IMG/VR virus record: IMGVR_UViG_3300044710_000053
Location: 1-64,000 of that record
DNA length: 64,000 nucleotides
Source: a virus
Strand: one strand, 5' to 3'
The notes below the pieces were generated by a model. The model saw nothing but the letters and a program-made list of their open reading frames with translations, searched no databases and was not told the DNA's origin. This document shows, in pieces, positions 46,525 through 56,597 of the stretch (the stretch's first letter is position 1; every line of letters starts with the position of its first letter). Made by a program: the position numbers and the translations under genes.

Positions 46525-47661
46525 ATGGCCGAATGGGCACGGGTCGTAGCCACGACCATCGAGAAATTCACCAAGGGCTTCGAGGACGCCGTAAAGCGCG
46601 AGCGCATCCTTCTCGACCGCTGCGAGAAGATGGGCAAGATCGACTACAACCAAGGCGGCCTCGACTTCACCTGGCAGGTGAAGAAAGCCCAGCGGCAGTG
46701 GCAGACGAACAACGGCACGCAAGCCTGGTTGTTCCAGCCGACCAACATCTACGAGCGGGCCAAGCTGAACTATTACGGCGGCGGGATCGTGGACGTGGTG
46801 ACGAAGCGCGAGAAGCTGCAAAACAAGGGCCGCGAAGCGCTCATCGACTACTGGGGCGAACTCACCGAGTCGATGATGGAGGACTTGCACGATCGGTTCG
46901 CCGAACGGCTCTACACCGACCAGAACGCGGCCGGCAACTCGGGCCAGATCACCGGCATCAAGACGATGTTCGGCGCACCGACGCAGAGCATCTCGACCGC
47001 CTCCACTACGGCCACCACTCCGCGCACGGCGAACGTCGCTGATCCGGTACTGGTGCCTGTGGCGACCTACGCCGGCATCTCGACCCTGCTGGGGGCCGAA
47101 GGTGGCACGTGGAACGGGCGCTGGCCGGACGTGGGCGGCGGTGTGGGGACCGAAGCGCTCTACGACCACTTCTCGCCGCTGATGATTAACTACAACTCGT
47201 CCTACTTCAACACCGGGGCGAACAACTGGGGCTCCAACTGCGTCGAGGCCATCCGGTTTGGACTGACGTTCTCGAATCGCAACATCGCTTCGCAAGGCAA
47301 GGTCGATTTGGTGCTGCTGCACCACAACCTCTATCGCCAATTCAAGTCCAAGAAGGACTCGACGGAGCGCCAGATCATCAATCAGGGCCGCGATGCCGAC
47401 CCCAAATTCGGCTTTCGCGACAGCGCTTATCAGGATGGGGCCGAGATCACGGCCGAGTTCGGAATCCCCAACTCGGAAGGCTACGGATTCAACATGGAGA
47501 AGTTCGAGATCAAGTCGATGCAAGACAAGTTGTTCGTCTCGAACGGACCGATCCAGAACCCGACCGACTTTTCGTGGCGCGTGGCGACGGACTTCCTGGG
47601 CAACCTGAAATTCTCGACACCCCGCACGTTCGTCTGGTTCAACTCGGGTCAGGCGAGCTAA
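46525..47661 (+). CDS. major capsid protein, 378 aa
   Basis: Predicted HK97-fold coat protein: soluble, N-terminal helix (about 1-35) and GLDFTWQVKKAQRQW, then repeated strand-loop segments (ALIDYWGELTESMMEDL, TSYFNTGANNWGSNCVEAI). A Gly-Ser-rich loop near 150-190 and a C-terminal beta part (KLFVSNGPIQNPTDFSWRV) fit. It sits between scaffold and terminase genes and is the most abundant-looking late product. Assembles the head. Confidence 0.85.
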   Translation: MAEWARVVATTIEKFTKGFEDAVKRERILLDRCEKMGKIDYNQGGLDFTWQVKKAQRQWQTNNGTQAWLFQPTNIYERAKLNYYGGGIVDVVTKREKLQNKGREALIDYWGELTESMMEDLHDRFAERLYTDQNAAGNSGQITGIKTMFGAPTQSISTASTTATTPRTANVADPVLVPVATYAGISTLLGAEGGTWNGRWPDVGGGVGTEALYDHFSPLMINYNSSYFNTGANNWGSNCVEAIRFGLTFSNRNIASQGKVDLVLLHHNLYRQFKSKKDSTERQIINQGRDADPKFGFRDSAYQDGAEITAEFGIPNSEGYGFNMEKFEIKSMQDKLFVSNGPIQNPTDFSWRVATDFLGNLKFSTPRTFVWFNSGQAS

Positions 47662-47702
47662 GCGAACCTTTGAGGCAGTAACGCAAGCAAGGAACGAAGA
47701 TC

Positions 47703-48302
47703 ATGCCTTCCTGTGAACTTTCGGAACTCCCGTTTCCGCGCGGCACGACCTACGGGGTGCTGACGGCCACTTCGGACTACCAGGATCAAAACTTGGAGGG
47801 CCGGGAATACACGGTGCCGGACAACAACCCGACCACTGGCATCCCGCGGTCCAACCGCTTTGTGACCCTGCGCGTAGTGCGGGCTGCGACCGGCTCGAAC
47901 AACACGGTGCTGCCCGGCTATCTGGTGGTGCCCGATAGCACCAACGCCAGCGGCAAGAACAACAACAACAACGTCATGGCTGAGTCGCAGTTCTCGGCCC
48001 TGGCGGGCACGGGAGCGGCGCGGGCGTTCCCGGTGGACGAGTATCTGCCCTCGACGGGCGTGTTGATCGGCGACCTGTATTACATCGTCATCAAGGGTCC
48101 GGCCGGAGTCTACACGGCCGCGCCGCCGAGCAACAACCTGGTCTTTGGCAACCTTTGCCAGTCGATCTCGGGCGGCACGGTTGACTTGCAAGCGTCGTTC
48201 AATGCTCAGAGTTGCATCGGCCGTTCATTGACGGGCTGCAACACGACGGACACCGGCCCTGACCTGGTGACGGTGGATATTGGCGCGGGCGTGATGGGTT
48301 AA
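47703..48302 (+). CDS. head decoration/adaptor-type protein, 199 aa
   Basis: Beta-rich, soluble, with Gly/Asn loops (NASGKNNNNNVMAE) and DLVTVDIGAGVMG at the end. Located straight after the capsid gene, where decoration or head-stabilising proteins lie. Length agrees with such proteins. No family is recognised; role inferred from position. Confidence 0.65.
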   Translation: MPSCELSELPFPRGTTYGVLTATSDYQDQNLEGREYTVPDNNPTTGIPRSNRFVTLRVVRAATGSNNTVLPGYLVVPDSTNASGKNNNNNVMAESQFSALAGTGAARAFPVDEYLPSTGVLIGDLYYIVIKGPAGVYTAAPPSNNLVFGNLCQSISGGTVDLQASFNAQSCIGRSLTGCNTTDTGPDLVTVDIGAGVMG

Positions 48303-48369
48303 GTGTTTTGGAGAAGTGAAATTAAGCGTCGGCCGCGCTGGTCCGGTGGGGCCGCGCGGCTGATTTTTT

Positions 48370-48873
48370 ATGGCCCCGGTCACCAGAAAATGCCGCGGCA
48401 CCTGCCGCCGCCAACTGTTGCAGACGGAAGAGTATTTTCCGCGCGACGGTGCGGAGTGGTCGGACTACTGCCACCAATGCCTACGATTGGAGCGTTTAGA
48501 GCAAGAGAACGTCCGGCTGCTGACCGAGCGGCAGCGGTCTGTGGAACAAGGCTTGGCCAAGATCGCCGATGGGAGTTTGGGAGCGCCGGCGCTGGCGGAA
48601 ACTGCGGAGCTGCTGACCAACGCCTTCGGGGGCGTCAAGGAATACGCGCTGGAAGTCCGACGGCAGTACCGCAACTCGGAAAAGGGTTCCTACGGCCGCA
48701 CGCGGATTTTGGAGTTGGTGGCCCGCGTGATTACGGAGAACTCGAAACAAGGCGGCGCGAAACGGCCATTGGAGGCCATGACGGAACAAGAGCTTGAGCA
48801 GGAGAAGGAAATCCGCAAGAAGCGGATTCTCACGGACCTGCGGATCGTCGCGAAGGAAAACCGTGCCAGTTGA
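48370..48873 (+). CDS. terminase small subunit-like protein, 167 aa
   Basis: Helical: KCRGTCRRQLL with three Cys at the N-terminus, then LERLEQENVRLLTERQRSVEQGLAKI and a basic DNA-contact end. Directly precedes and overlaps the large subunit, the usual order. The CRGTC/CHQC Cys pairs may form a zinc site that helps bind pac or cos DNA. Start ATG at 48370. Confidence 0.7.
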   Translation: MAPVTRKCRGTCRRQLLQTEEYFPRDGAEWSDYCHQCLRLERLEQENVRLLTERQRSVEQGLAKIADGSLGAPALAETAELLTNAFGGVKEYALEVRRQYRNSEKGSYGRTRILELVARVITENSKQGGAKRPLEAMTEQELEQEKEIRKKRILTDLRIVAKENRAS

Positions 48874-50533
48874 TCCCAACAAGTATGAGCTGGACGCCTA
48901 CGTGTCGGTGGACATCGAACTCGATGCCCGGCGCACGGAAGCTCTACGCATCTATGAGCCGCTCCCCTGGCAAGAGGAAGTGCATCTCTGCCGCACCACG
49001 GAAGTCATGGTGAGCGGCGGAAATCGCTCTGGCAAATCGTGCTGCGGTTTCGCCGAAGATGCCCGCGCTCTGTGCGGTTGCGATCCGCACCACAAGTATC
49101 CCGAGCGGGACGGGATTTTGGTCATTGTCGCCGAGAATTGGAAAGCCATCGGCATGGTGGTCTATCCGGCGCTGTTCAAGTCGGCCTTCCAGATGATCCG
49201 CGACGAAGCAACTGGCAAGTGGCGAGCCTACCGGCCCTGGGACCCAGCCGACGTGGCCCGGAAATCAGAGAGCAAAGCTGCGCCACCTCTCATCCCCAAG
49301 CGGCTCATCGTGCCTAAGAGCATGTCGTTCCTCAACAAGAAGGAACGGCACTTATCGAGTTTCGAGATGGTCAACGGCTGGAAGTGCTTTGTGTTTTCCA
49401 GTGAGGGCGAAATCCCGATGGGTTTCCAGGCCGACCGGATTCACTTGGACGAGGACATTAAAAACCCCAAGTGGATCGAAGAGATGCAGGCTCGGCTTTC
49501 CGACCGCAAAGGCGTCATGTGGTGGACCGCCACGCCGACCCGCGACAACCACGCCATGATCGACATGGATGACCGGGCCGAGAAGCAGGCCGATGAAGTC
49601 GCCAAGGGGGAACGACAGACAGCCGATGTGGTGAAGTTCACTTTTGACTTCACCAAAAACCCGCACATCGAAGAGGACGAGAAGCGCAAGCGATTGGAAG
49701 CCTGGGCGGCCGCCGGCGAGGACGTTCTGAACCAACGGGCCTACGGCATCCTGGGTGGCTCGACGACGCTCATGTATCCGAATTTCAGCATGGCTGTGCA
49801 CGGGATGGAGCGGGACCGCTTCCCGAACCATGACGTGCCGAAGCACTGGTGCCGCTACGCCTACATCGACCCCGGCCATGCTGTGACAGCGGTGTTGTTT
49901 GCCGCCGTCCCGCCATCAGAGGAATACGATGAAGTCGGCGAAGATTTTGTGCTGCTCTACAAGGAACTGTACTTGAAGCAGTGCAACGCGGAAATTTTTG
50001 GCCGCGAGATGGCGGCGGCCTGCATGGGCGAAAGCCTGTGGGCATTTGTGCTCGATGTGCACGGTGGCCGACTGCGCGACATCGGGGCCGGCGTGAGTCT
50101 CAAGCGGCAATTCTCGGCGGCGCTCAAGCGGCACAACTGCGCGAGTCTCACCACGGGCCACAGTTTTATCGACGCCTGCGATGACATTTCGGCCCGCACC
50201 GAAGCCGCCCGGATCATGCTCCACGTCCGCCCGGCGGGGACGCCGTATCTGCGCGTGCTGGAAGGCTCGCTGCCCAACTTGATTTGGGAAGTGAAGCGAT
50301 ACACGAAGCAGGTGGATGCCAAGGGACACGTCACCGACAAACCGCGCGTCCGGGGGTTTGTCCACCAATGCCAGAACCTCGAATACATGGCCGCGCACAA
50401 CCCGAGCTACCACCAGCCGCGGCACAAGACGGTCGAGCGGAATCTGCAAACGTACATCCGCGAAAAACAGCAGCAACGTAACCAGCTTCTCGGCGTCTCC
50501 AAGAGCAGCGTGTTCCTGGGTCCGGGCGGCTAA
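48863..50533 (+). CDS. terL: terminase large subunit, 556 aa
   Basis: Packages DNA into the procapsid. GTG start at 48863 with GAAGGAA; an ATG 23 codons upstream would overlap TerS without an RBS. Walker A GGNRSGKS (52-59), Walker B IHLDED (about 191-196), and the nuclease domain with acidic residues (YIDPGHAV near 330, LDVHGGRL near 397) are present. A short C-terminal basic tail ends the protein. Full-length and intact. Confidence 0.9.
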   Translation: MPVDPNKYELDAYVSVDIELDARRTEALRIYEPLPWQEEVHLCRTTEVMVSGGNRSGKSCCGFAEDARALCGCDPHHKYPERDGILVIVAENWKAIGMVVYPALFKSAFQMIRDEATGKWRAYRPWDPADVARKSESKAAPPLIPKRLIVPKSMSFLNKKERHLSSFEMVNGWKCFVFSSEGEIPMGFQADRIHLDEDIKNPKWIEEMQARLSDRKGVMWWTATPTRDNHAMIDMDDRAEKQADEVAKGERQTADVVKFTFDFTKNPHIEEDEKRKRLEAWAAAGEDVLNQRAYGILGGSTTLMYPNFSMAVHGMERDRFPNHDVPKHWCRYAYIDPGHAVTAVLFAAVPPSEEYDEVGEDFVLLYKELYLKQCNAEIFGREMAAACMGESLWAFVLDVHGGRLRDIGAGVSLKRQFSAALKRHNCASLTTGHSFIDACDDISARTEAARIMLHVRPAGTPYLRVLEGSLPNLIWEVKRYTKQVDAKGHVTDKPRVRGFVHQCQNLEYMAAHNPSYHQPRHKTVERNLQTYIREKQQQRNQLLGVSKSSVFLGPGG

Positions 50534-50553
50534 TTCTCTTTTGAGGCGAAATC

Positions 50554-50982
50554 ATGTCTACCGCAACCGCAGAACCCAAAGTGTTGATGGACAATTTCCG
50601 CATGGAGCCGGTCAAGGCGCAACCGCCGGACCCCAAAGACTTGCCGGGCTACGTCATGCCGCCGGTCGTGCTGGGGCAGCCGATCTACTGGTACTCGGAT
50701 CATGGCGCGGACCCGCGGCCGGCTTACGTGCTGACCGTGAATCAAGAAGTGCTCGAAGTCGCCGTCATCGCCCGCGATATGCAAGAGGGCAAGATGTGCG
50801 TGCGACACCTGAGTGATCCGGTGTTTCAGCGCAACCCGGCTGCCATCGCCAAGAACGGCTATGGGGCGTGGGACTATGCGCCGGCTCCGGTCTACAGCGA
50901 TTCGCACGTCGCGAAGCTCGAACAGCGAATTGCCGCTCTCGAATTGGAACTCGCCACGCGGCCTGACAAGGGCAAGAAATGA
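50554..50982 (+). CDS. hypothetical head-neck protein, 142 aa
   Basis: MSTATAEPKVLMDNFRMEP, beta-rich middle (IYWYSDHGADPRPAYVLTVNQEVLE), helical coil at the end (HVAKLEQRIAALELELAT). Between terminase and portal, coupled to the portal by ATGA. Probably a head-completion or minor structural protein. Not recognised. Confidence 0.65.
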   Translation: MSTATAEPKVLMDNFRMEPVKAQPPDPKDLPGYVMPPVVLGQPIYWYSDHGADPRPAYVLTVNQEVLEVAVIARDMQEGKMCVRHLSDPVFQRNPAAIAKNGYGAWDYAPAPVYSDSHVAKLEQRIAALELELATRPDKGKK

Positions 50983-53324
50983 GCAGCTCCGGGGAACACC
51001 GCCAGCTTGCGCCTCTGGTCGAGGCGTGGCTGGCGAAAATCCGTCTGGCGGAAAAGTTCAAGGCCGACCATTTCGGGCATGGTGCGGATGAGGCCATGCT
51101 GTTCTTCAACGGCCCGCACGATTGGATGTTCAAGAATGAGTACATGCGCAACGCTAAGGGCGGCTTTCTGCCCGCGGCGTCCAGTAGTGACGACAAGGAG
51201 AACATCGAAGCCCCGTCGTTCCGCATGTGCGTCAACAAGGTCGCGGAAATTCGCGATCTGTTCGGCCCGACGCTCTACCATCACAACCCCGTGGTGATTG
51301 TCGAGCCGCACGATCCCCCGTTGCCTCCGCCAGCCGCCTTGGGGATCAATGAGATTCCGCCGACTCCGCCAATGATCCCACCGCCGCCGCCAGGTGCGCC
51401 GCCGTTGCCGCCGGGAATGCCACCCCCCATCCCGCCGCAGATGATGCCGCAAATGCTGGCCTTCCAGCAGGCCATGATGCAGTTTCAGCAGGGGATGCAG
51501 CAGTATCAGCAACTCGCTCAGCAGCAAAAGACCAACGGCGAACTCAACGGCTTTCGCGCGGCGCAGTTGGAGTACGTGCTGAACTACTTCCAGTGGGAGA
51601 ACGACAAGAAATATCACTTCCGCAAGGCTATCGACGAAGCGCTCATCAAGGGTGCCGGTGTCCTGTGGCATGAAGTGCTCAAGCGGGAGGGGTTGAAAAC
51701 CAAAACGGTCGGCAGCGTGGCCGGCACGATTGACGATCTATTGATCGACCCCGATGCGGAAGAATGGCGCGACGTATGGTGGATTTCACGCCGCTACGTG
51801 CGGCCGCACTGGCAGATCGAGGATGAATTCGGACTGCCCCGCGACACACTCAAGGACAAAGGCGTCTGGACGAGCAACGAAGCCGCCTCAGACGGCATGA
51901 AGGTCACGGACAACGATCAGCATCACAAGAGCCGCTCGAACGATCTGGTCGTGTACTTCGAGATTTTCTCGAAGATGGGGATGGGCGACAAACTGGCCGG
52001 CCCTGGCGGCAAGGACGGCAAGGAATCTCCGCTGCCGGAAGATTTGGACGGCAAGTTCGACGATCTCGGCCCCTATTGCCGCATCGTGGTTTGCAAGGGC
52101 GTTCCTTACCCGCTGAACCTGCCGCCGCACCTGTGGACTGGCGACCCGGCGGATGATGAACTCGACTCTGATTCCAGAGGCGGCAATTCAAGCGATGCTT
52201 TCGAGTTGCCGCAACAACCCAAGGTCGATCCTCAGACTGGGCAGCCAGCCAGTGTCGATGAAGAGGGAAACGCGGAAACAGAAATCAGCACCGAAGCCTT
52301 TGCGGCCCGCCAGTGGCACAGTCCCCTGTGGGCCGACGGCGGTTGGCCGATGACGATGCTGGCGTTCCGCTCGATCCCTAATTCGATCTGGCCGATGTCA
52401 CTGGTCAAGCCGGCGATCGGCGAGTTGCGATTCATCAATTGGGCGATGAGCTTCCTGGCGACTCACATCCGCCGCAGTTGCATGACGCTGATCGGCTGCC
52501 TCAAAGCGGCCGACGAAAAGATCAAAGAGGCGCTGCTGGAAGGGAAGGATTTTACCGTCGTCGAGTTGTCGGAGGTCACCGGCAAGAAAATCGACGAGAT
52601 CATTTCTGTACTCCAATACCCCAATGTCAACGGCGACATTTGGAAGATCATCGCGGAAGTGCTGGACCGCTTCAACGAGCGCACGGGCCTCTCCGAACTG
52701 CTCTACGGCAACACGACGCACCAGTTCCGCTCGGCAGAAGAGGCGAACGTCAAGCAGCAGAACACGATGCTCCGCCCGGACGACATGGCCAATCTGGTTG
52801 AAGATGCCGCGAGCGCCGCCTGTCGCAAGGAAGCCATGATGGCCCGCTGGCATCTGGTTCCGGACGACATCGTGCCGATCTTGGGCGCGCTGGGAGCACA
52901 GGTTTGGGCGCAGCAAATTATGACCGCCGACATCGAAACTGTGGCCCGCGAATTCAACTATCGCGTCGAAGCCGGTTCGGCTCGCAAGCCGAACAAGGGG
53001 ACGCGCATCGCGCAAGCCAACGAAGCTGGCCAATCGTGGGGTCCGATCGTCAGTGGCTACGCCCAGAAAACGGGCGACTACGGGCCGGTCAACGCAATGA
53101 TGCAGGCGTGGGGCAAAGCCAACGATGTTGAGATGCCCGTGCTGCAAAATGTTCCTCCACCGCCGCCGCCGGGTGCGCCTCAATCGCCTCAGAGTCCCCC
53201 GGCAGGCGGTGGAAATAAACTCGGCCCCGTCAAATCCGTCCACGATCGCGCGAACGCCAAGCCGCCATCGCCGCATTTGCCTGGACCACCGATCGCCAAC
53301 GGTCATCCCGTGGGAGCGCTGTAA
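50979..53324 (+). CDS. portal protein, 781 aa
   Basis: Forms the dodecameric DNA entry vertex. Size and position after terminase are as expected. The long clip/wing region is preceded by a Pro-rich insertion (residues about 110-160, PPPPGAPPLPPG) absent in most portals. DDLLIDPDAEEWRDVWW and GLSELLYGNTTHQFRSAEEANVKQQN match podovirus-type portals. The last 70 residues are Pro/Ser-rich. Confident by synteny; the family assignment is not proved. Confidence 0.8.
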   Translation: MSSSGEHRQLAPLVEAWLAKIRLAEKFKADHFGHGADEAMLFFNGPHDWMFKNEYMRNAKGGFLPAASSSDDKENIEAPSFRMCVNKVAEIRDLFGPTLYHHNPVVIVEPHDPPLPPPAALGINEIPPTPPMIPPPPPGAPPLPPGMPPPIPPQMMPQMLAFQQAMMQFQQGMQQYQQLAQQQKTNGELNGFRAAQLEYVLNYFQWENDKKYHFRKAIDEALIKGAGVLWHEVLKREGLKTKTVGSVAGTIDDLLIDPDAEEWRDVWWISRRYVRPHWQIEDEFGLPRDTLKDKGVWTSNEAASDGMKVTDNDQHHKSRSNDLVVYFEIFSKMGMGDKLAGPGGKDGKESPLPEDLDGKFDDLGPYCRIVVCKGVPYPLNLPPHLWTGDPADDELDSDSRGGNSSDAFELPQQPKVDPQTGQPASVDEEGNAETEISTEAFAARQWHSPLWADGGWPMTMLAFRSIPNSIWPMSLVKPAIGELRFINWAMSFLATHIRRSCMTLIGCLKAADEKIKEALLEGKDFTVVELSEVTGKKIDEIISVLQYPNVNGDIWKIIAEVLDRFNERTGLSELLYGNTTHQFRSAEEANVKQQNTMLRPDDMANLVEDAASAACRKEAMMARWHLVPDDIVPILGALGAQVWAQQIMTADIETVAREFNYRVEAGSARKPNKGTRIAQANEAGQSWGPIVSGYAQKTGDYGPVNAMMQAWGKANDVEMPVLQNVPPPPPPGAPQSPQSPPAGGGNKLGPVKSVHDRANAKPPSPHLPGPPIANGHPVGAL

Positions 53325-53770
53325 TGGATCAAGCCTTTTACGACAACTGCATTGCCCAAGGTTGCACGCCGAAGATGGCCGAAGCGCTCACGCTCCGGCA
53401 GTTCCCCGGCACGCGCGTTGAAGGCGGCAACGACACTTTTTTTCAGGGTAAGCACAACAACGAAGATTTGGAGCGGATGCCGGCGACAACTCGCCAGCGA
53501 ATGCTCGACCGCGCCAAGGCGGCTGGTGTCAGCATCGCCGGAAAGGTCTACGTTTCCGGTTTGGCGGACTCGCCGGGCGATCCAAAGGCGTGGGTCTCAG
53601 ATGCCAGCGAAATCAAAGAGCGCTGTGCGGCCGAAGGCTGGGACGCGAGCGGCACCGTGAACTACAAGGCTCCCGAGCCGTGCTTGCCGACGAGCTTCAC
53701 AGCCCCGGCCAAACGAAAATTTCTGCGCCAGAAGAAGGAGGCTCGACGTGCCCAGCGCAACATTTCCTGA
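53324..53770 (+). CDS. hypothetical structural protein, 148 aa
   Basis: ATG overlaps the portal stop. MDQAFYDNCIAQGCTPKMAEALTL, helical N-term, SIAGKVYVSGLADSPGDPKAWV mid, and a Lys/Arg tail (PAKRKFLRQKKEARRAQR). Overlaps the next gene by 23 nt. Probable head-tail junction or internal protein. Not recognised. Confidence 0.65.
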   Translation: MDQAFYDNCIAQGCTPKMAEALTLRQFPGTRVEGGNDTFFQGKHNNEDLERMPATTRQRMLDRAKAAGVSIAGKVYVSGLADSPGDPKAWVSDASEIKERCAAEGWDASGTVNYKAPEPCLPTSFTAPAKRKFLRQKKEARRAQRNIS

Positions 53771-54119
53771 TCGGTGCGACAATTCGCGGCTCAGCACGCA
53801 TTTGGGCCTCGTAATTGGCACGAGTGTTAGCACCCCGGTCGGCACCAGCGGCGAACTCAACATCGCGAATGCGCGGTGGGTCGGCATCGTCATCACGGCC
53901 AAGACCGGCAGCCCCACGACGCTGTACCTCAACGTGGCAGCGGATGTAAGTAGCGCGGCGGTCCCAGCTCCAAATTACGGCCAGTTGGCGTCGGGGCCGA
54001 TCGTCGTCAGCAGTCTGCCGATTGCCTACGCCCTGGCGGATGACCTCAAGAAATTCGGCGGCTTGATCCTCACTGTGGACACCGGCACGATCACTGCGGA
54101 CGTGTCTTGGGAAACGTAG
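53748..54119 (+). CDS. beta-rich structural protein, 123 aa
   Basis: GTG start at 53748 with AGAAGGAGG upstream. Beta-strand and Ser/Thr/Val-rich throughout (LGLVIGTSVSTPVGTSGE, TLYLNVAAD, LILTVDTGTITADVSW). Looks like a small beta-sandwich decoration or adaptor protein. Followed by the adaptor gene after 2 nt. Confidence 0.65.
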   Translation: MPSATFPDRCDNSRLSTHLGLVIGTSVSTPVGTSGELNIANARWVGIVITAKTGSPTTLYLNVAADVSSAAVPAPNYGQLASGPIVVSSLPIAYALADDLKKFGGLILTVDTGTITADVSWET

Positions 54120-54121
54120 TC

Positions 54122-55315
54122 ATGGTCACTCAGGTTTATCCCTACACCTACGCCGACGCGGTAGATGCCATGTGCATCTATCTGGGGAATGCCGCCGGCG
54201 CGGATAACGCCGTGGTGCGGCGCGCGATCCAGCACGCCTATCGCGACCTGATGGCGCGCCGTGATTGGCAGTACACCTACGGGCAGGCCGTCATCGAACT
54301 GCAACCGCCGTTCAATGATGGGACCGTGGCCTACACCAACAGCACGCGCACTGTGACGCTCACCACGACCGACGCCGGTGTATTTCCAAGTTGGTCATAT
54401 CCCTACGGTCGGCTGGCGATGGCCGACGTGAACGGCAACTACACGGTGTTCCCAGTGATCGGCAATCCGACTTCCACCACGCTCTTGTTGGGGCCGAACA
54501 GCAATCCTGGCGCGGACATTCCTTCTGGCAACGCCTACAACCTCTATCAGTCGGTCTACCCAGTGCCGCCGGACTTCAAGGCGTTCACGCAGCCCACCAC
54601 GTTCGTCACCTGGGCTAGCGAATACATTGCGCCCGAAGATTGGTACTGGCTCGAATGGCACGGGCAAGCCGCGGGCAACCCAGTGCGGTGGACGATCCTG
54701 CCGGACCCGCACCTGATAGGCGCGTATTGCGTGGCCGTGCAACCGTGGCCGTCCGTGGCGCAGCCGTTGGGGTTCGTCTACCAGCGCTTGATGCGGCGGA
54801 TGGTGTACTGCGGATATGAAACAGCTTCGCGGCAGGGAGCCGTCAGCGTGAGCGGCACGGCGGTAACGGGCGTCGGCACGGCGTTCAACTCGGCGATGGT
54901 CGGCAGCTATCTGCGGCTCTCGCCCAGCGCGACCGTGCCCACCGGCGACGGCGACTTAAACCCGTTCACCGAAGAACTCAAGATCGCCTCGGTAACAAGC
55001 GGCACAGCCTTAGTGCTCGACGTTGGCGCGCAGAACACCTATAGCGGCGTGGGCTATGTGATTACCGATCCGGTGGACCTCCCCGATATTTTGATGGACG
55101 CCTTTTTGTGGGGCTGCCGGTTTCAGTATTCGGCGCTCTCGCGGGCCGACCAGCGGGAGGACGACTTCAAGTATTACATCGCCGCGCTGCGAACGGCTTT
55201 TGAGAACGACGCACCCGCGCGGCTCACCGAACGACGCGTGGGACGCACCTACAAATACGCCGATCGCGGCTGGTTCAGTCCCTCAAATCCCAGCTACGCC
55301 TATTCGAGTCCCTAA
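54122..55315 (+). CDS. head-tail adaptor / tail-tube type protein, 397 aa
   Basis: The start at 54122 is an ATG; the longer frame from TTG at 54107 is unlikely. The first 100 residues are helical (YADAVDAMCIYLG, RRAIQHAYRDLMARRDW), like podovirus tubular A-type adaptors. From about 240 a beta module follows (VSVSGTAVTGVGTAFNSAMVGSYLRL, then ELKIASVTSGTALVLDV) which recurs twice in the 1013-aa protein. Could join portal and tail. Confidence 0.7.
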   Translation: MVTQVYPYTYADAVDAMCIYLGNAAGADNAVVRRAIQHAYRDLMARRDWQYTYGQAVIELQPPFNDGTVAYTNSTRTVTLTTTDAGVFPSWSYPYGRLAMADVNGNYTVFPVIGNPTSTTLLLGPNSNPGADIPSGNAYNLYQSVYPVPPDFKAFTQPTTFVTWASEYIAPEDWYWLEWHGQAAGNPVRWTILPDPHLIGAYCVAVQPWPSVAQPLGFVYQRLMRRMVYCGYETASRQGAVSVSGTAVTGVGTAFNSAMVGSYLRLSPSATVPTGDGDLNPFTEELKIASVTSGTALVLDVGAQNTYSGVGYVITDPVDLPDILMDAFLWGCRFQYSALSRADQREDDFKYYIAALRTAFENDAPARLTERRVGRTYKYADRGWFSPSNPSYAYSSP

Positions 55316-55611
55316 TGGACGTGCCAATCGTCAGAACCGGAGTCGAGAAGTGGCAAGGCCAGGTCAGCAATGCCAGCCCGCACCAACTATCGCCCGGCGC
55401 TGCGCAGTCCCAACTCAACTGCCGGACGAACGTGCTGGGGCAGCTCGACGTGCGACCGGGAGTGCAGCCGGTGGAATTCAACAACGGAGTAGCGTCGGCC
55501 ACAACCAACGTGATTGCCTTGTCGTTCTACGACGCTGATTTGCAGGACTACCTCATTTACCAAACTGACGACGGCAAGATCAAGGCCGGCGCGAATCCTT
55601 CACTTCCCTAA
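55315..55611 (+). CDS. hypothetical tail protein, 98 aa
   Basis: ATG overlaps the previous stop. Begins MDVPIVRTGVEKWQGQVSNAS; mostly beta with LDVRPGVQPVEFNNGV. Sits between adaptor and Gly-rich protein. Not recognised; tail or plug protein by position. Confidence 0.6.
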   Translation: MDVPIVRTGVEKWQGQVSNASPHQLSPGAAQSQLNCRTNVLGQLDVRPGVQPVEFNNGVASATTNVIALSFYDADLQDYLIYQTDDGKIKAGANPSLP

Positions 55612-55622
55612 GGAGCCGAATC

Positions 55623-56561
55623 ATGGCAACCCTTCCCCAAGAAGCTCTCAATAGCATCCTCCAAGGCTTGCCACCGGGCGGCCAGTCACTGGTCAACTTC
55701 CTCAACGGGCTGCCACAGCAGTCGTCCACGGCCACGCTCTACACGGCCAACGCGACATTCGTGCCTTCGGCAAACGCCAAGGTCTACGAAGTGACCGTTG
55801 TGGCTGGCGGTGGTGGTGGTGGTGAAGGTGGCGCAAACGTCAGCGGCCAAGCTGTCTCGGGCGGCTTCGGTGGTGGTGGTGGTGGTGTCAGCACGGCCCG
55901 GTTCGCGGCTGCCGATCTGGTGGCATTGGGCAACCAAACCATCGTCGTTGGCGCTGGTGGCGCGGGCGGCGCGAGCGGCAACACGACAGGCACCGGTGCC
56001 AATGGCGTTGCCGGTGGCAATTCCAGCTTCGGCAGTTTGGTGGCTGTTGGTGGCGCACTGGGTCAAGGCGGCAACACGGCTGGCGGCACGGCTGGTGTTG
56101 GTGGCAACGGAACCGCCCTGACTGGTGGAAACGGCGGTAATGGCACAAGCGCTGGCGCGGCTGGTAACGCGGCTGCCAATGCCACCACGTCGCTCACCAC
56201 GACGGGCGGCGGCGCAGGTGGCGGAGTCACCACGGCTCCGGCCTTCACGGCTGGCGGCAAGGGCGGTTATCAATCGCTGGGGGCCAACGGCGGCGCGGGC
56301 GGCGCGGCCGCAGTCAGCGGAACGGTCAGTGCGACGGCTGGCGGTGCTGGGCTCTCGCTCACGGCCAACTTCCAGGGCACTGGTGGTGGCGGCGGCGGTT
56401 CCTGCAACAACGGAGCCAGCAACAACCTCCAAGCCGGCAACGGCGGCGCTGGCGTGAACGGTGGCGGCGGTGGTGGCGGTGGCGCGTGCATCACGGGCAG
56501 CAACACCGGCGCTGGGGGCGCTGGCGGCAACGGTTTGGTGCTGGTGATTTCGTATTTCTAA
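55623..56561 (+). CDS. Gly/Ala-rich tail protein, 312 aa
   Basis: A normal beta start (ATLYTANATFVPSANAKVYEVTVV) is followed by about 240 residues of glycine-rich repeats with Ala, Asn, Thr (GGNGTA, GGAGG). This matches a Gly-rich fibre-tip domain that forms a polyglycine-II sandwich in some phage tail tips. End: LVLVISYF. Probably the tip or a receptor-binding part. Confidence 0.7.
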   Translation: MATLPQEALNSILQGLPPGGQSLVNFLNGLPQQSSTATLYTANATFVPSANAKVYEVTVVAGGGGGGEGGANVSGQAVSGGFGGGGGGVSTARFAAADLVALGNQTIVVGAGGAGGASGNTTGTGANGVAGGNSSFGSLVAVGGALGQGGNTAGGTAGVGGNGTALTGGNGGNGTSAGAAGNAAANATTSLTTTGGGAGGGVTTAPAFTAGGKGGYQSLGANGGAGGAAAVSGTVSATAGGAGLSLTANFQGTGGGGGGSCNNGASNNLQAGNGGAGVNGGGGGGGGACITGSNTGAGGAGGNGLVLVISYF

Positions 56562-56597
56562 GCGGGCAATTCACTTTCGATTGAGGCGACTGAGGAG